Assembly: GCA_016189945.1 (NCBI GenBank)
Contig: JACPRN010000173.1
Coordinates: 1 to 37,240, forward strand
Length of the DNA stretch: 37,240 nucleotides
Source of the DNA: Betaproteobacteria bacterium
GTDB taxonomy: Bacteria > Pseudomonadota > Gammaproteobacteria > Burkholderiales > SG8-39
Direction of reading: 5' to 3'
The notes beneath the pieces were generated by a model. That model searched no databases and was not told where the DNA came from. It saw only the letters and a list, made by a program, of their open reading frames with translations. Position numbers and translations under genes: made by a program. The first letter of the stretch is position 1. Each line of letters begins with the position of its first letter. Positions 21,235 through 29,594 of the stretch are shown here, piece after piece.

Positions 21235-21918
21235 CTACCAGAGATAAAAGAGGGCAAAAATGAATACCCATACCAGATCGACGAAATGCCAGTACAGGCC
21301 GGCGATCTCGACGGTTTCGTAAGTGCCCTTGCGCTCGTAGTCTCCGCGCCAGACCCTGAGCGCCACGACGGAGAGGTAGATCACGCCGGCCGATACGTGG
21401 GCGCCGTGAAAACCCGTGATCATGAAAAACGAAGAGCCGAACTGCGCCGCGCCGAGCGGGTTTCCCCACGGGCGCACGCCCTCTTCCACGATCAGCTTGG
21501 TCCATTCGAAGGCCTGCATGCCGACGAAAGTGAGGCCGAAGGCCGCGGTGGTGAGCAGCAACGCCGCGGTCTTGGCCCGATCGCGGCGATAGCCGAAATT
21601 CACCGCCATCGCCATGGTGCCGCTCGAACTGATCAGGATGAAGGTCATGATCGCGATCAGGATCAGCGGGATGTCGGCGCCCCCGATACGAAGAGCGAAA
21701 ACTTCGCTGGGGTTGGGCCAGGGCACGGTGGTGGAAATGCGCACGTTCATGTAGGCGGTCAGGAAGCAGGTGAAGACGAACGTGTCGCTCAGGAGGAAGA
21801 TCCACATCATCGCCTTGCCCCAGGGCACCGGGAAGGCCTGCTTGTCGGCGGCCCAGTCCGAGGCGACTCCGCGCAGGCCCGCGGGGATCGGGAGAGAGTC
21901 GGGGATCATCTTCGACAT
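21235..21918 (-). CDS. Cytochrome c oxidase subunit III
   Basis: This 227-residue protein belongs to the heme-copper oxidase subunit III family: MMWIFLLSDTFVFTCFLTAY, GFHGAHVSAGVIYLSVVALR and the end ETVEIAGLYWHFVDLVWVFI. The start at 21918 has GAAGGGAA upstream; a second ATG ten codons earlier lacks a site. Subunit III supports proton uptake and turnover stability and carries no redox centre. It follows a second, more divergent subunit III-like gene with a 49-base gap. Confidence 0.9.
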   Translation of the reverse strand: MSKMIPDSLPIPAGLRGVASDWAADKQAFPVPWGKAMMWIFLLSDTFVFTCFLTAYMNVRISTTVPWPNPSEVFALRIGGADIPLILIAIMTFILISSSGTMAMAVNFGYRRDRAKTAALLLTTAAFGLTFVGMQAFEWTKLIVEEGVRPWGNPLGAAQFGSSFFMITGFHGAHVSAGVIYLSVVALRVWRGDYERKGTYETVEIAGLYWHFVDLVWVFIFALFYLW

Positions 21919-21967
21919 GGGATTCCCTTCAGGCGCAATTGAGTTCACTCCGGTAACGACGCTTCGA

Positions 21968-22693
21968 TTACAGCGCCTTGACGATCGCCGAACAAATATC
22001 GAGGAAAGCGCTCGTCAAGGAGGTCCCCGACATCAGCACGGCGAACAGCACCAGCCACACCGCAAGCAGGAAATGCCAGTAGAGGGCGCAAAGCTCTATG
22101 CTCAGTCGCACGTCCTCGAGCCTTGCGCGAATGCGCCAGATTCTGGCGGTGGTCCTGCCCCAGACCGCCAAGCCCCCCGCCAGATGCAATCCGTGCAGGC
22201 CGGTGAGCAGGTAGAAGAAAGCGGCTGCGGCGTTGCTCGCCAGGAACTGTCCCGAGGCGTGCAACTGCTGCCAGGCGAGCACCTGTCCGGCGAGAAAAGC
22301 GAACGCGAACAGTCCCGAGAGGACCAGGCCCGCTGCTACGCCCTCGGCATGGCCGCGCGCCACGGCCCATCGCGTCCACTGGAAAGCGGCGCTGCTCGCC
22401 AGGAGCATGGCGGTGTTCGCCCACAGCAGGTCCGGCACCGCAAGCGGCCGCCAGTCCGCCAGTTCCATGCGCATGCCGTAGGCCGATATCAGCAGGCCGA
22501 AGAATGAAGTCATGACGGCGAGCAGCAGCCAGAGCCCGACTCTTGCCGCGGGAAGCGCGAGCGCGGCGCCGCCCGATGCATTGTCGGATTCGATCTGCCT
22601 CTTCTCCCAGGGTTTGGCCGTCAACTGCCGCGCAAACAGCCACCACCCGACGATGCCCACTGCGACGAGGGCAAACAGGGCGGCGACGCTCAC
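21968..22693 (-). CDS. Second, divergent cytochrome c oxidase subunit III
   Basis: This 241-residue membrane protein has an extra N-terminal helix (residues 3-21) and then a subunit III pattern: WLLLAVMTSFFGLLISAYG, FAFLAGQVLAWQQLHASGQF, FFYLLTGLHGLHLAGGLAVW and the end IELCALYWHFLLAVWLVLF. The GTG start overlaps the subunit I stop in GTGA, so translation is coupled. Two adjacent subunit III genes in one oxidase cluster may give alternative or paired subunits. The TGLHGLHLAGG segment corresponds to the family's usual GFHGxHV motif. Confidence 0.85.
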   Translation of the reverse strand: MSVAALFALVAVGIVGWWLFARQLTAKPWEKRQIESDNASGGAALALPAARVGLWLLLAVMTSFFGLLISAYGMRMELADWRPLAVPDLLWANTAMLLASSAAFQWTRWAVARGHAEGVAAGLVLSGLFAFAFLAGQVLAWQQLHASGQFLASNAAAAFFYLLTGLHGLHLAGGLAVWGRTTARIWRIRARLEDVRLSIELCALYWHFLLAVWLVLFAVLMSGTSLTSAFLDICSAIVKAL

Positions 22694-24444
22694 GGCTTGG
22701 CCCCGTGCTCGCGCCCGCCGGGCGCCTCGGGCGGTTCGTTCTGCGGGATGAAGTCGGACCTGGCGCCCGGCACGCTGAACTCGTAGGCCCAGCGGTAGGC
22801 CACCGGGAGGCGCGCGCCCCAGTTGCCGTGCTTGGGCGGGGTGTCGGGCGTTTGCCATTCGAGTGTCGTGGCGCCCCAGGGATTGCTGCCGGCTTCCCTT
22901 CCGTGGGCGAGGCTCCACACCAGATTGAACAGAAAAACCAGTTGGGCAGCGGCAATCACCAGCGCGGCGACAGTGATGGCCACGTTGACGTCGTGAACGG
23001 AATTCGGGATGAAGGCCGTGTCGCCGAGCGCGTAATAGCGCCGCGGAACGCCAAGGATGCCCAGATAGTGCATCGGCAGGTAGACCGCGTAAGCGCCCAG
23101 GAACGTGGCCCAGAAATGGAGCTTGCCCAGAGCCTCGTTCAGCATTCGCCCGGTGATCTTCGGATACCAGTGGTAGATCGCCCCGAAGACGACCAGAATC
23201 GGCGACACGCCCATGACCATGTGGAAGTGGCCGACGACGAAATAGGTGTCCGAAAGCGGCAGATCCACGGTCACGTTGCCCAGGAACAGTCCCGTCAACC
23301 CGCCGTGTACGAACGTAAAGATGAAGCCGATGGCAAACAGCATCGGCACCCGCAGGTGGATGTCGCCGTGCCAGAGCGTGAGCACCCAGTTGTAGACCTT
23401 GATGGCGGTGGGAATCGCGATGATGAGCGTCGTGGTGGCGAAGAAATAGCCGAAATACGGGTTCATTCCGCTCACGTACATGTGGTGGGCCCAGACCACG
23501 AAGGAGAGGCAGCCGATGGCGAGAATCGCCCACACCATCATCCGGTAGCCGAAGATGTTCTTTCTCGCATGCACGCTCAGGAGGTCCGAGACGATGCCGA
23601 ATGCGGGAAGAGCGACGATATAGACCTCCGGATGCCCGAAAAACCAGAACAGGTGCTGGAACAGCACCGGGCTTCCGCCGTCGTACTTCAGCCCCTTGCC
23701 CATCGAGACCACGGCGGGCATGAAAAAGCTCGTGCCGAGCACGCTGTCGAGGATCATCATGATCGCGCTCACCAGGAGGGCGGGGAAGGCGAGCAGTCCG
23801 AGGATGGTCGCCATGAAGATGCCCCATACCGTGAGGGGCAGGCGCAGAAGCGTCATCCCGCGGCAGCGCGCCTGCAGGATGGTGGTGACGTAGTTCAGCC
23901 CGCCCATGGTGAAGGCGACGATGAAGATGGCAAGCGACACCAGCATGAGAATGATGCCGAGGCCGGCCCCGGAAGTCCCGGGAAGGACGGCCTGGGGCGG
24001 GTATAGGGTCCAGCCGGCGCCCGTGGGGCCGCCTGGGACGACGCAGCTCGCCCTCAGCACTAGCACCGAGAGCAGATAGACCCTGTAGCTCAGCATGTTC
24101 ATGTACGGAAACACCATGTCCCGCGCGCCGACCATCAGCGGGACGAGATAGTTGCCGAAGCCGCCCAGGAACAGCGCCGTGAGCAGATAGATGACCATGA
24201 TCATCCCGTGCATGGTGATGAACTGCAGATAGTTGCTGGGGGTGATGAACGAGAAGGTGTTCGGGAAGCCCAGTTGCAGCCGCATCATCCCGGACAGTAC
24301 CAGCGCGACCAGACCCACTGCGATGGCGGTGACGGAATACTGGATGGCGATGACCTTGTGGTCCTGGCTCCAGATGTATTTCGTGACGAAGGTCTGCGGA
24401 TCGTGCAGATGGACATCGCGGTCCGCAATCGCAACATACGCCAT
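22690..24444 (-). CDS. Cytochrome c oxidase subunit I
   Basis: This 584-residue protein is the catalytic subunit with low-spin heme and heme-copper centres. Ligands are visible: H79 in ITMHGMIMV, H271 and cross-linked Y275 in GHPEVYIVALP, H320-H321 in WAHHMYVSG, and H406/H408 in VGHFHMVMG. Proton-path residues are present: N98, D109 and N116 for the D path, and K349 for the K path. At residue 121, where the family normally has Trp (MNMLSYW), this protein has Arg. The start has AGGAG upstream, and a hairpin separates it from subunit II. The stop overlaps the next gene by four bases. Confidence 0.95.
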   Translation of the reverse strand: MAYVAIADRDVHLHDPQTFVTKYIWSQDHKVIAIQYSVTAIAVGLVALVLSGMMRLQLGFPNTFSFITPSNYLQFITMHGMIMVIYLLTALFLGGFGNYLVPLMVGARDMVFPYMNMLSYRVYLLSVLVLRASCVVPGGPTGAGWTLYPPQAVLPGTSGAGLGIILMLVSLAIFIVAFTMGGLNYVTTILQARCRGMTLLRLPLTVWGIFMATILGLLAFPALLVSAIMMILDSVLGTSFFMPAVVSMGKGLKYDGGSPVLFQHLFWFFGHPEVYIVALPAFGIVSDLLSVHARKNIFGYRMMVWAILAIGCLSFVVWAHHMYVSGMNPYFGYFFATTTLIIAIPTAIKVYNWVLTLWHGDIHLRVPMLFAIGFIFTFVHGGLTGLFLGNVTVDLPLSDTYFVVGHFHMVMGVSPILVVFGAIYHWYPKITGRMLNEALGKLHFWATFLGAYAVYLPMHYLGILGVPRRYYALGDTAFIPNSVHDVNVAITVAALVIAAAQLVFLFNLVWSLAHGREAGSNPWGATTLEWQTPDTPPKHGNWGARLPVAYRWAYEFSVPGARSDFIPQNEPPEAPGGREHGAKP

Positions 24445-24462
24445 CAGTGTTTTCTCCTAGCC

Positions 24463-24493
24463 AAGGCGGAACCAGGAAGGCTGGTTTCGCCTT
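24463..24493 (-). promoter_or_regulatory. Intercistronic hairpin between oxidase subunits II and I
   Basis: Arms at 24463-24475 and 24481-24493 pair over 13 bases, with a single mismatch in the minus-strand RNA and a five-base loop. There is no T-run. It lies just before the subunit I ribosome binding site, in the 83-base gap between the two genes. It could be an mRNA processing or stability element that sets subunit ratios. Confidence 0.6.
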
Positions 24494-24527
24494 TCGTCAA
24501 TTACGAGACCGCTTACGCTCGTCGCGC

Positions 24528-25877
24528 TCATCTCAGGCTGTTGATATAGGCAACCAGATCGTTGATCGACTGCTCGCGCAGGGCCTTGGCCATGAATGCC
24601 ATTTGCGCACCGGGAAAGTCCTGCGGGTGGCCGCCGCGGACGCCCTGGCGGAAATTGCGCAATTGCCGGGCCAGATACCAGTCGCTCATGCGCGCAAGGC
24701 GCGGCGCGTGGGTCGACCAGACGCCCTCGCCGGCTTCGCCGTGACAAGCCGCGCAGGTCGCGTACAGCGATCTGCCCCTTTCGGCATTGCCCTCCAGGGC
24801 AGGCTTCGCCTGTTCATCGGGCAGCGTTTCGATGTAGGCGACGACGTTTTCGATCGCCGCGGCGTCGAGCGTGCTGGCAAACGCCGCCATCTGCTTGCCA
24901 TACGTGTCCTGGTCGGCTGCACCGCGAATTCCGTGCTTGAAGTTCGTCAACTGCCGTGCCAGGTACCAGCGTTCCTGCCCGCTGAGTTTCGGGGCGTTCA
25001 AAGACGGATTGCCCTCGCCCTTGGCGCCATGACAGGCCGCGCAGGGCGCGAAGGCCGCCTGGCCCGCAGCGGCATCTCCGGCAGCCGGAACCGGCGACTG
25101 CGAAAAAGTCGGCTGGCGCGCCAGCCACGCCTGGAAAACGGGTTCCTCATCAACCACGACGCGGCCGCGCATGGCGAAATGCGCTACCCCGCACAGCTCT
25201 TCGCACAGCACGTCGTAAGACCCGGTTTTCGTCGGGGTAAACCACATGAATGTGACGGTGCCGGGCACCAGATCCATCTTCACCCGGAACTGCGGCACGG
25301 TGAAATCGTGCGTAACGTCCTTGGAGCGCAGCAGCAGCTTGACCGGCTTTCCCACCGGAAGGTGCAGCTCGGGACTGAAAACCAGAACGTCGTCGCGGCC
25401 TTTGGCATCGCCCGGATCGATGCCGAAGGGATTGTCCCGGTTGATGAGGCGGGCGCTGGTGGCGCCGAGCGTCCCGTCATTGCCCGGAAAACGGTAGCTC
25501 CAGTTCCACTGCTGGCCGACCGCTTCGACCACCGTCGCATCGCGCGGAACATCGATGAACTTGGCCCAGACGAACAGGCCCGGGGTCAACATGGCGACAA
25601 CCCCCAGCGTGGTGACCGCGGTCAGCCACCATTCCAGCTTCTTGTTTTCGGGTTCGTACTCGGCGCGCTGCCCCCTGCGGTGGCGGTACCTGAAGATGGC
25701 GTAGGCCATGAACAGGTTGACGGCGACAAAGACGATTCCCGTGACCCAGAAGGTGATGTTGACGGTTTCATCCATCATCTGCCAGTTGGAGGCGATGGGT
25801 GTGAACCACCATGGGCTGAAAAAATGGAACAGCAGCGACCCGGCCACCAACAGAATCAGGACGAGCGCTATTGCCAT
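24528..25877 (-). CDS. Cytochrome c oxidase subunit II fused to two cytochrome c domains
   Basis: This 449-residue protein combines the CuA subunit with its own electron donors, the caa3 arrangement. After membrane helices (about 1-20, 41-62, 83-104) comes the periplasmic cupredoxin domain with CuA ligands H190, C225, C229, H233 and M236 (CEELCGVAHFAM). Two class I cytochrome c domains follow, with heme sites CAACH at 279-283 and 375-379, each with a YLARQL...F..G.RG pattern and distal methionine candidates. Most caa3 enzymes have one fused cytochrome; two in tandem is less common. The start overlaps the upstream membrane protein gene by ten bases. Confidence 0.95.
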   Translation of the reverse strand: MAIALVLILLVAGSLLFHFFSPWWFTPIASNWQMMDETVNITFWVTGIVFVAVNLFMAYAIFRYRHRRGQRAEYEPENKKLEWWLTAVTTLGVVAMLTPGLFVWAKFIDVPRDATVVEAVGQQWNWSYRFPGNDGTLGATSARLINRDNPFGIDPGDAKGRDDVLVFSPELHLPVGKPVKLLLRSKDVTHDFTVPQFRVKMDLVPGTVTFMWFTPTKTGSYDVLCEELCGVAHFAMRGRVVVDEEPVFQAWLARQPTFSQSPVPAAGDAAAGQAAFAPCAACHGAKGEGNPSLNAPKLSGQERWYLARQLTNFKHGIRGAADQDTYGKQMAAFASTLDAAAIENVVAYIETLPDEQAKPALEGNAERGRSLYATCAACHGEAGEGVWSTHAPRLARMSDWYLARQLRNFRQGVRGGHPQDFPGAQMAFMAKALREQSINDLVAYINSLR

Positions 25878-26455
25878 GCCTGATCCTGCGGCAGCGCTCC
25901 GGTTCGCCTTGCAGACGCCCGGCGCCTGCGTTTGACGGCGCTGAATGGATTGATGAAATGGCTGTCGACTGCGATCAGCTCGGCTTCCGCATGGCGCGCG
26001 CGCATCATCGCCCTGACGGCCGCTTCCTGCTCCTTCCAGGCGTAGATCAGGATCAGATACCTGCCGGCCTCAATGTCGCGGTGAAATCTCTTCAGTTTCT
26101 TGTTTTCGGTTGCGATGCCCGTCAAGCCCCCCTCCCAGGCCCCGAATAGGGTGGCGAGAACGACGAGCATGAAATAGACGATGTCGGGGACATCGGGACC
26201 GAAAGGCTGGAAAGCCATCATCAGTCCGGCGGCCGCCAGTCCGCAGAGGAAACCTATTCCTGCCCCGATCAGGCCGTCGCGGACGAGATCGAGGGTCTCC
26301 AGGTAGTTGCTCGAGTGGATGTGCTGCTGCTTCAGCCCGGATTCATCCTTGCTGATGACGTGTAGAAAGAAGTCGTTGACGCCGGCCGCATGCAGATCAT
26401 CGGAAACTTGGCGCGTGCTCTGCAGCGTGGGCGCGAGGTAATAGAGGCATTTCAT
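25868..26455 (-). CDS. Membrane protein with glycine-rich hairpin, first gene of oxidase cluster
   Basis: This 195-residue protein has a soluble N-terminal domain (MKCLYYLAPTLQSTRQVSDD, with FFLHVISKDESG), two membrane segments (about 61-80, GLIGAGIGFLCGLAAAGLMM; and 91-107) and a basic C-terminal tail. The layout resembles DUF1269 and general stress 17M-like proteins, in which a small alpha/beta domain precedes a glycine-zipper pair of helices. The gene overlaps the start of subunit II by ten bases, so it is probably co-translated with the oxidase. Its role there is unknown; assembly or regulation is conceivable. Confidence 0.7.
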   Translation of the reverse strand: MKCLYYLAPTLQSTRQVSDDLHAAGVNDFFLHVISKDESGLKQQHIHSSNYLETLDLVRDGLIGAGIGFLCGLAAAGLMMAFQPFGPDVPDIVYFMLVVLATLFGAWEGGLTGIATENKKLKRFHRDIEAGRYLILIYAWKEQEAAVRAMMRARHAEAELIAVDSHFINPFSAVKRRRRASARRTGALPQDQAWQ

Positions 26456-26808
26456 GACTTTCCCCAGTGACTAGGTGGACCTTCCTTCGAGCTCGTGTTC
26501 CCCTCGAAGCCTTCCCGTCCAATGCCGCGGTTGCGATTTGGACATCGGCACCCCGCAGCGAATTCCCACAAGCGATTAAATGTTTCCGCGCGCCCCGGGT
26601 ATCCACAAGTCGCTGATGGGTTTTGTCGTGCAGGGCCATGGCCTCTGTACGAGCCGGGTCGGGTGACGCATTCTTGGTAGCTCGAAACGGATATAGGGGC
26701 CGAGGGTCCCTCGCCGGCCTCAGTTCCCGCTGACCGGGCTGGCAAAGGAAGAGTGTCGGAAGAGCCCTGCGGCGAGCGCGTTCTCCCCGCGGGTGAACGG
26801 TTTGCGGG
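26456..26808. other. Intergenic region, 353 bp
   Basis: This lies between the first hemerythrin gene and the oxidase cluster, both minus strand, and should contain the oxidase promoter and the hemerythrin terminator. I could not identify either with confidence. TATATC (26695-26690, minus) is -10-like but has no -35 or FNR box at the right distance. I see nothing else. Confidence 0.4.
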
Positions 26809-27210
26809 CTAGCCCGCTGTGGCCAGGAATTCGGCCAACCCCTTGTCCGCCACCATGATGTCGCGGTTCACCCAACTGTCCAGGATGACGAGCAGCGTCG
26901 TGAATTCCGCGGTAGCGCCTGCGTCGTAGGACGCCTTGAATGTGAGCACGTCCTTGAGAAACCTCTCGTGCATAGCCGTGTGCTCTTTGGCCTTCGGATA
27001 CCGGTGCAGGTCCATGAGCCGCTCTTCGATCGTGAAGTGCTTGCGCGTTTCTTCGACAAACTGCTCGAGCACGTTGCTGCAGAATTCCTTCGACTTCTTG
27101 CTTTCCATGCCATCGGCCAACTGATTGATCAGTTCGACCAGTTTCTCGTGGCCGTGATCCATATCGGCGTTCCCGGTCTTTTGCTTCTCACCCCAGTTGA
27201 TCCACTTCAT
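26809..27210 (-). CDS. Bacteriohemerythrin-like protein with one altered iron ligand
   Basis: This 133-residue single-domain hemerythrin would bind oxygen (or sense oxygen, NO or iron) with a di-iron centre in a four-helix bundle. Ligands H21 (HGHEKL), H58 and E62 (HFTIEE), H77 and H81 (HTAMH) and D122 are in place. At position 117, where the family has His in a WxxxHIxxxD motif, the sequence is WVNRDIMVAD, so Asp replaces His. The start chosen is the ATG followed by KWINWGEKQKTG, with GGGGAAAG upstream. A sigma-70-type promoter lies just upstream. Confidence 0.85.
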   Translation of the reverse strand: MKWINWGEKQKTGNADMDHGHEKLVELINQLADGMESKKSKEFCSNVLEQFVEETRKHFTIEERLMDLHRYPKAKEHTAMHERFLKDVLTFKASYDAGATAEFTTLLVILDSWVNRDIMVADKGLAEFLATAG

Positions 27211-27254
27211 GGCGCTTTCCCCTTGAATTCGCCGACCGCGGCCCGCGTCCATGA

Positions 27255-27283
27255 ATACTAGACCCCCCTGCAATTGGTGGCAA
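27255..27283 (-). promoter_or_regulatory. Sigma-70-type promoter of the hemerythrin gene
   Basis: On the minus strand TTGCCA (27283-27278) is followed after 17 bases by TAGTAT (27260-27255), about 45 bases before the chosen start codon. There is no FNR-type box at the position used elsewhere in the window. Confidence 0.45.
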
Positions 27284-27367
27284 TTGCGTAGTGCGTCGAA
27301 GCGCCTTCGCGCCTAGCCTTGGCGCTACGGATCGCGCCGCGGCCGCAGCCGTTCCCGGGAGGCAGCG

Positions 27368-27547
27368 ATGAGAGCCTTTGCGTTCGAATTGACGTTGCTG
27401 TGCCTGCTCACCTCCATGGTGTTTCCCGTCGCGCTGCTCGGGGCGATCTCCACCGGCATCGCCCGTCACGAACGCCTGGCGCTGCTCGCATCGGCCGGCC
27501 TCGCTTTATGCGTGGCTGGGGTCTGGTTCGCGATCATGCTGTACTGA
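27368..27547 (+). CDS. Small two-helix membrane protein, 59 aa
   Basis: An ATG with GGGAGG five bases upstream opens a 59-codon frame ending TGA. The product starts MRAFAFELTLLCLLTSMVFP and has two hydrophobic segments (about 7-29 and 37-57) joined by a short polar loop, ARHERLA. This pattern and the good ribosome binding site suggest a genuine small inner-membrane protein. I know no family. It lies divergent from the hemerythrin gene, with a second small gene 35 bases downstream. Confidence 0.6.
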   Translation: MRAFAFELTLLCLLTSMVFPVALLGAISTGIARHERLALLASAGLALCVAGVWFAIMLY

Positions 27548-27582
27548 GCGCCTATGCCGCCCGCCGTCCTCAGGACCATGAT

Positions 27583-27774
27583 ATGAACGCCCACCGGGCC
27601 GAGGCCTGGTTCCGGCGACTCGGCCGTGCGCTCTTGCGCCTCATCGGCAGGCGCCCGCATCGGCACGCGGCGGTGCGCGATCCGCTCCCGGCCGGAATCC
27701 AGATCCGGCTTGAATCGCAAGGCTTGCTCTACATCGAGCCGCGCGCCGCAGGCGGCGGGAAATCCGACGCTTGA
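27583..27774 (+). CDS. Hypothetical basic protein, 63 aa
   Basis: An ATG with AGGACC upstream starts a 63-codon frame: MNAHRAEAWFRRLGRALLRL, an amphipathic basic helix, then a strand-like IQIRLESQGLLYIEPR. It follows the two-helix protein gene by 35 bases and overlaps the 3' end of the convergent histidine kinase gene by 46 bases. It has no recognised domain. The overlap and short length make it only moderately credible. Confidence 0.4.
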   Translation: MNAHRAEAWFRRLGRALLRLIGRRPHRHAAVRDPLPAGIQIRLESQGLLYIEPRAAGGGKSDA

Positions 27775-29594
27775 GATTGCACGCCGGGGGCCCCGGCGGC
27801 GAGGGGAAAAACGGCGCGTATTTCGGTCCCGCTGCCCGGACTGGAGCGGATTTCGAGGCGCCCGCTCGCCTGCCTGACGCGCTCTTCCATTCCCATCAGG
27901 CCGAGGCCCCTCTCCGAGAGACGCTCCCGCGCGCCCGCGGCGTCGAAACCTTTTCCGTTGTCGCGCACGCTCAATCGCAGTTGATCCTGGTCCTGCTGGA
28001 AACTCACCCACACCTCGCTCGCGTGCGCATGCCGAGCGACGTTGACCAAGGCTTCCTGCGCCACGCGAAAGCATGCCAGCTCCAGGTCGCGGTTCGGCCG
28101 CGCGGCCTGCGCCGGCGCGTCGAAGTGCAGCGCCCAGCCGGCGGCGTCAGCCTGCTTTCTGCAATGCGCCCCGAGCGCCACGTAGAGCCCGAAGTCCTCC
28201 AGTTGCGGGGGATGCAGGTCGAGCGACATGCCGCGCACGCGCTCCAGCGCCGCGTCCGCGAGCGCGCGCGCGTCGCGCAGATGATCTTGGCCCTCCGGGT
28301 CGCGGCAGTGCGCCTGCAGCTCCTGCAGATGCAGCCCGAGAGTGACGAGTTCCTGACCCGACTGCTCATGCAGCTCGAAGGCGACTTTGCGCCGTTCCTC
28401 TTCCTGGGTGCGCGTGAGCCTTTGCGAAAGCGCCTGCAGACGGTTGAAAGCCGCCGCAAGGGCGTCCTGCGCCTGCTTGCGCTCGGCGATCTCCGCGCGC
28501 AGCGCTTCATCGAGCCGGTTGCGCTCTGTCGCCAGGCGGTCGAAGTCGGCAATCAGTTGGCCGATCTCGTCCTCGCGCCCGACCGGTATCTGCGCCAGCG
28601 GTTCGTCGCCCTCGGCCATTCGCCGCATCGCCGCACCTGCCTTCTTGAGCGGCTCCAACTGCCGCGCCAGAACGAAGTACAGGACCAAACCGACCCCGAG
28701 CGACATCAGCAGGGCTGCCAGGTAGACCTGACGCTGTAGATCGACGATGGGCGCAAAGGCTTCCTTGGTCGGGGCTGCGGCGAGAAGCACCCAGCCGGTT
28801 GTCGCCAACTTCCGGCTTACCGCCAGCGTTTCGACCCCGATAGCGGTAACGGTGATTCCTTCCCCCTCGTATCCCTCGTCGAGCCGCCGGTCGAGATCGG
28901 CGATCACGCCTCTGGGCGGCAGCCGGCTCATGATCCGGCCCGGTTGCGGCGCCGAGAGGATCAAGCGGTCCTTGGGCGAGGCGAGAACGAAGTAGCCGCT
29001 CTCGCCGAACTTGGTGTGTTCGAGTTTGCCAAGCAGAAGCGGGTCCGAAAGCGCGACCAGGCCGACGAGTGCGCCGATCGCGGTGCCCGAGGCGTTCCGC
29101 AATGGATAGGCGATCGGAATAACCGGCCGCTGCTGCTGCGTCGGTGCAGGGGTCGGATCGCCGACAACCGCTTTGCCGGTTGCCATGAGATCGCGAAAAT
29201 AATCGCGTTCCGCAATCGACATGCCCGGAATTGCTGCGCCCTGGGGGTAAGCCGCGGTGATGATTCCCTTGCTGTCCGTCGTGAAGCAGCCGGCGGGGAA
29301 GAGCACGTTCGCCTCGGTGAGTTGATCCAGCGCGCGCTCGAGTTTCTTCGCGTCGGCAAGCATCTCGGGCGTTAGCGATGCGGCGATGCCTTTCAGCGCT
29401 TCGATTTCCAGGCTGATTTCGCGGTCGAGGTCGGCGGCGATAAAGCGGGCCATGGTCGCCAAGTGGTTCGAGACAAGCCGGCTCAGGTCGGTACGCAGAA
29501 CCGCGGTGACGCGAATGGCCAAACCCCAGATGCTGGCGAAGAAAATCGCCACGACCAGGAGCATGATTCTGGTTTTGAGGCTCATCGAGCGCAT
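27729..29594 (-). CDS. Orphan sensor histidine kinase (HisKA_3 type) with extracytoplasmic Cache-like domain
   Basis: This 621-residue protein has a first membrane helix (about 8-28), a periplasmic double-Cache-like sensor (about 30-285), a second helix (about 290-310), a HAMP domain and a coiled coil. The dimerisation/phosphoacceptor region has EEERRKVAFELHEQSGQEL, with His in the family position, and the ATPase domain has QEALVNVARHA and VRDNGKGFD. It resembles NarL/UhpB-class kinases, which respond to small external ligands. No response regulator gene is within the window, so its partner is encoded elsewhere. It could sense a carboxylic or amino acid; the ligand is unknown. Confidence 0.9.
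   Translation of the reverse strand: MRSMSLKTRIMLLVVAIFFASIWGLAIRVTAVLRTDLSRLVSNHLATMARFIAADLDREISLEIEALKGIAASLTPEMLADAKKLERALDQLTEANVLFPAGCFTTDSKGIITAAYPQGAAIPGMSIAERDYFRDLMATGKAVVGDPTPAPTQQQRPVIPIAYPLRNASGTAIGALVGLVALSDPLLLGKLEHTKFGESGYFVLASPKDRLILSAPQPGRIMSRLPPRGVIADLDRRLDEGYEGEGITVTAIGVETLAVSRKLATTGWVLLAAAPTKEAFAPIVDLQRQVYLAALLMSLGVGLVLYFVLARQLEPLKKAGAAMRRMAEGDEPLAQIPVGREDEIGQLIADFDRLATERNRLDEALRAEIAERKQAQDALAAAFNRLQALSQRLTRTQEEERRKVAFELHEQSGQELVTLGLHLQELQAHCRDPEGQDHLRDARALADAALERVRGMSLDLHPPQLEDFGLYVALGAHCRKQADAAGWALHFDAPAQAARPNRDLELACFRVAQEALVNVARHAHASEVWVSFQQDQDQLRLSVRDNGKGFDAAGARERLSERGLGLMGMEERVRQASGRLEIRSSPGSGTEIRAVFPLAAGAPGVQSQASDFPPPAARGSM

Noticed and set aside
21968-23827. Long minus-strand frame extending subunit III upstream
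   Set aside because: The upstream part is subunit I read out of frame; the GTG overlapping the subunit I stop is the natural start.
22543-24006. 487-codon plus-strand frame opposite oxidase subunit I
   Set aside because: Antisense to unmistakable heme-copper oxidase sequence.
24937-24950. TTGAAGTTCGTCAA, an FNR-like palindrome
   Set aside because: It lies inside the subunit II coding region, has a non-consensus A in one half-site, and has no gene start downstream.
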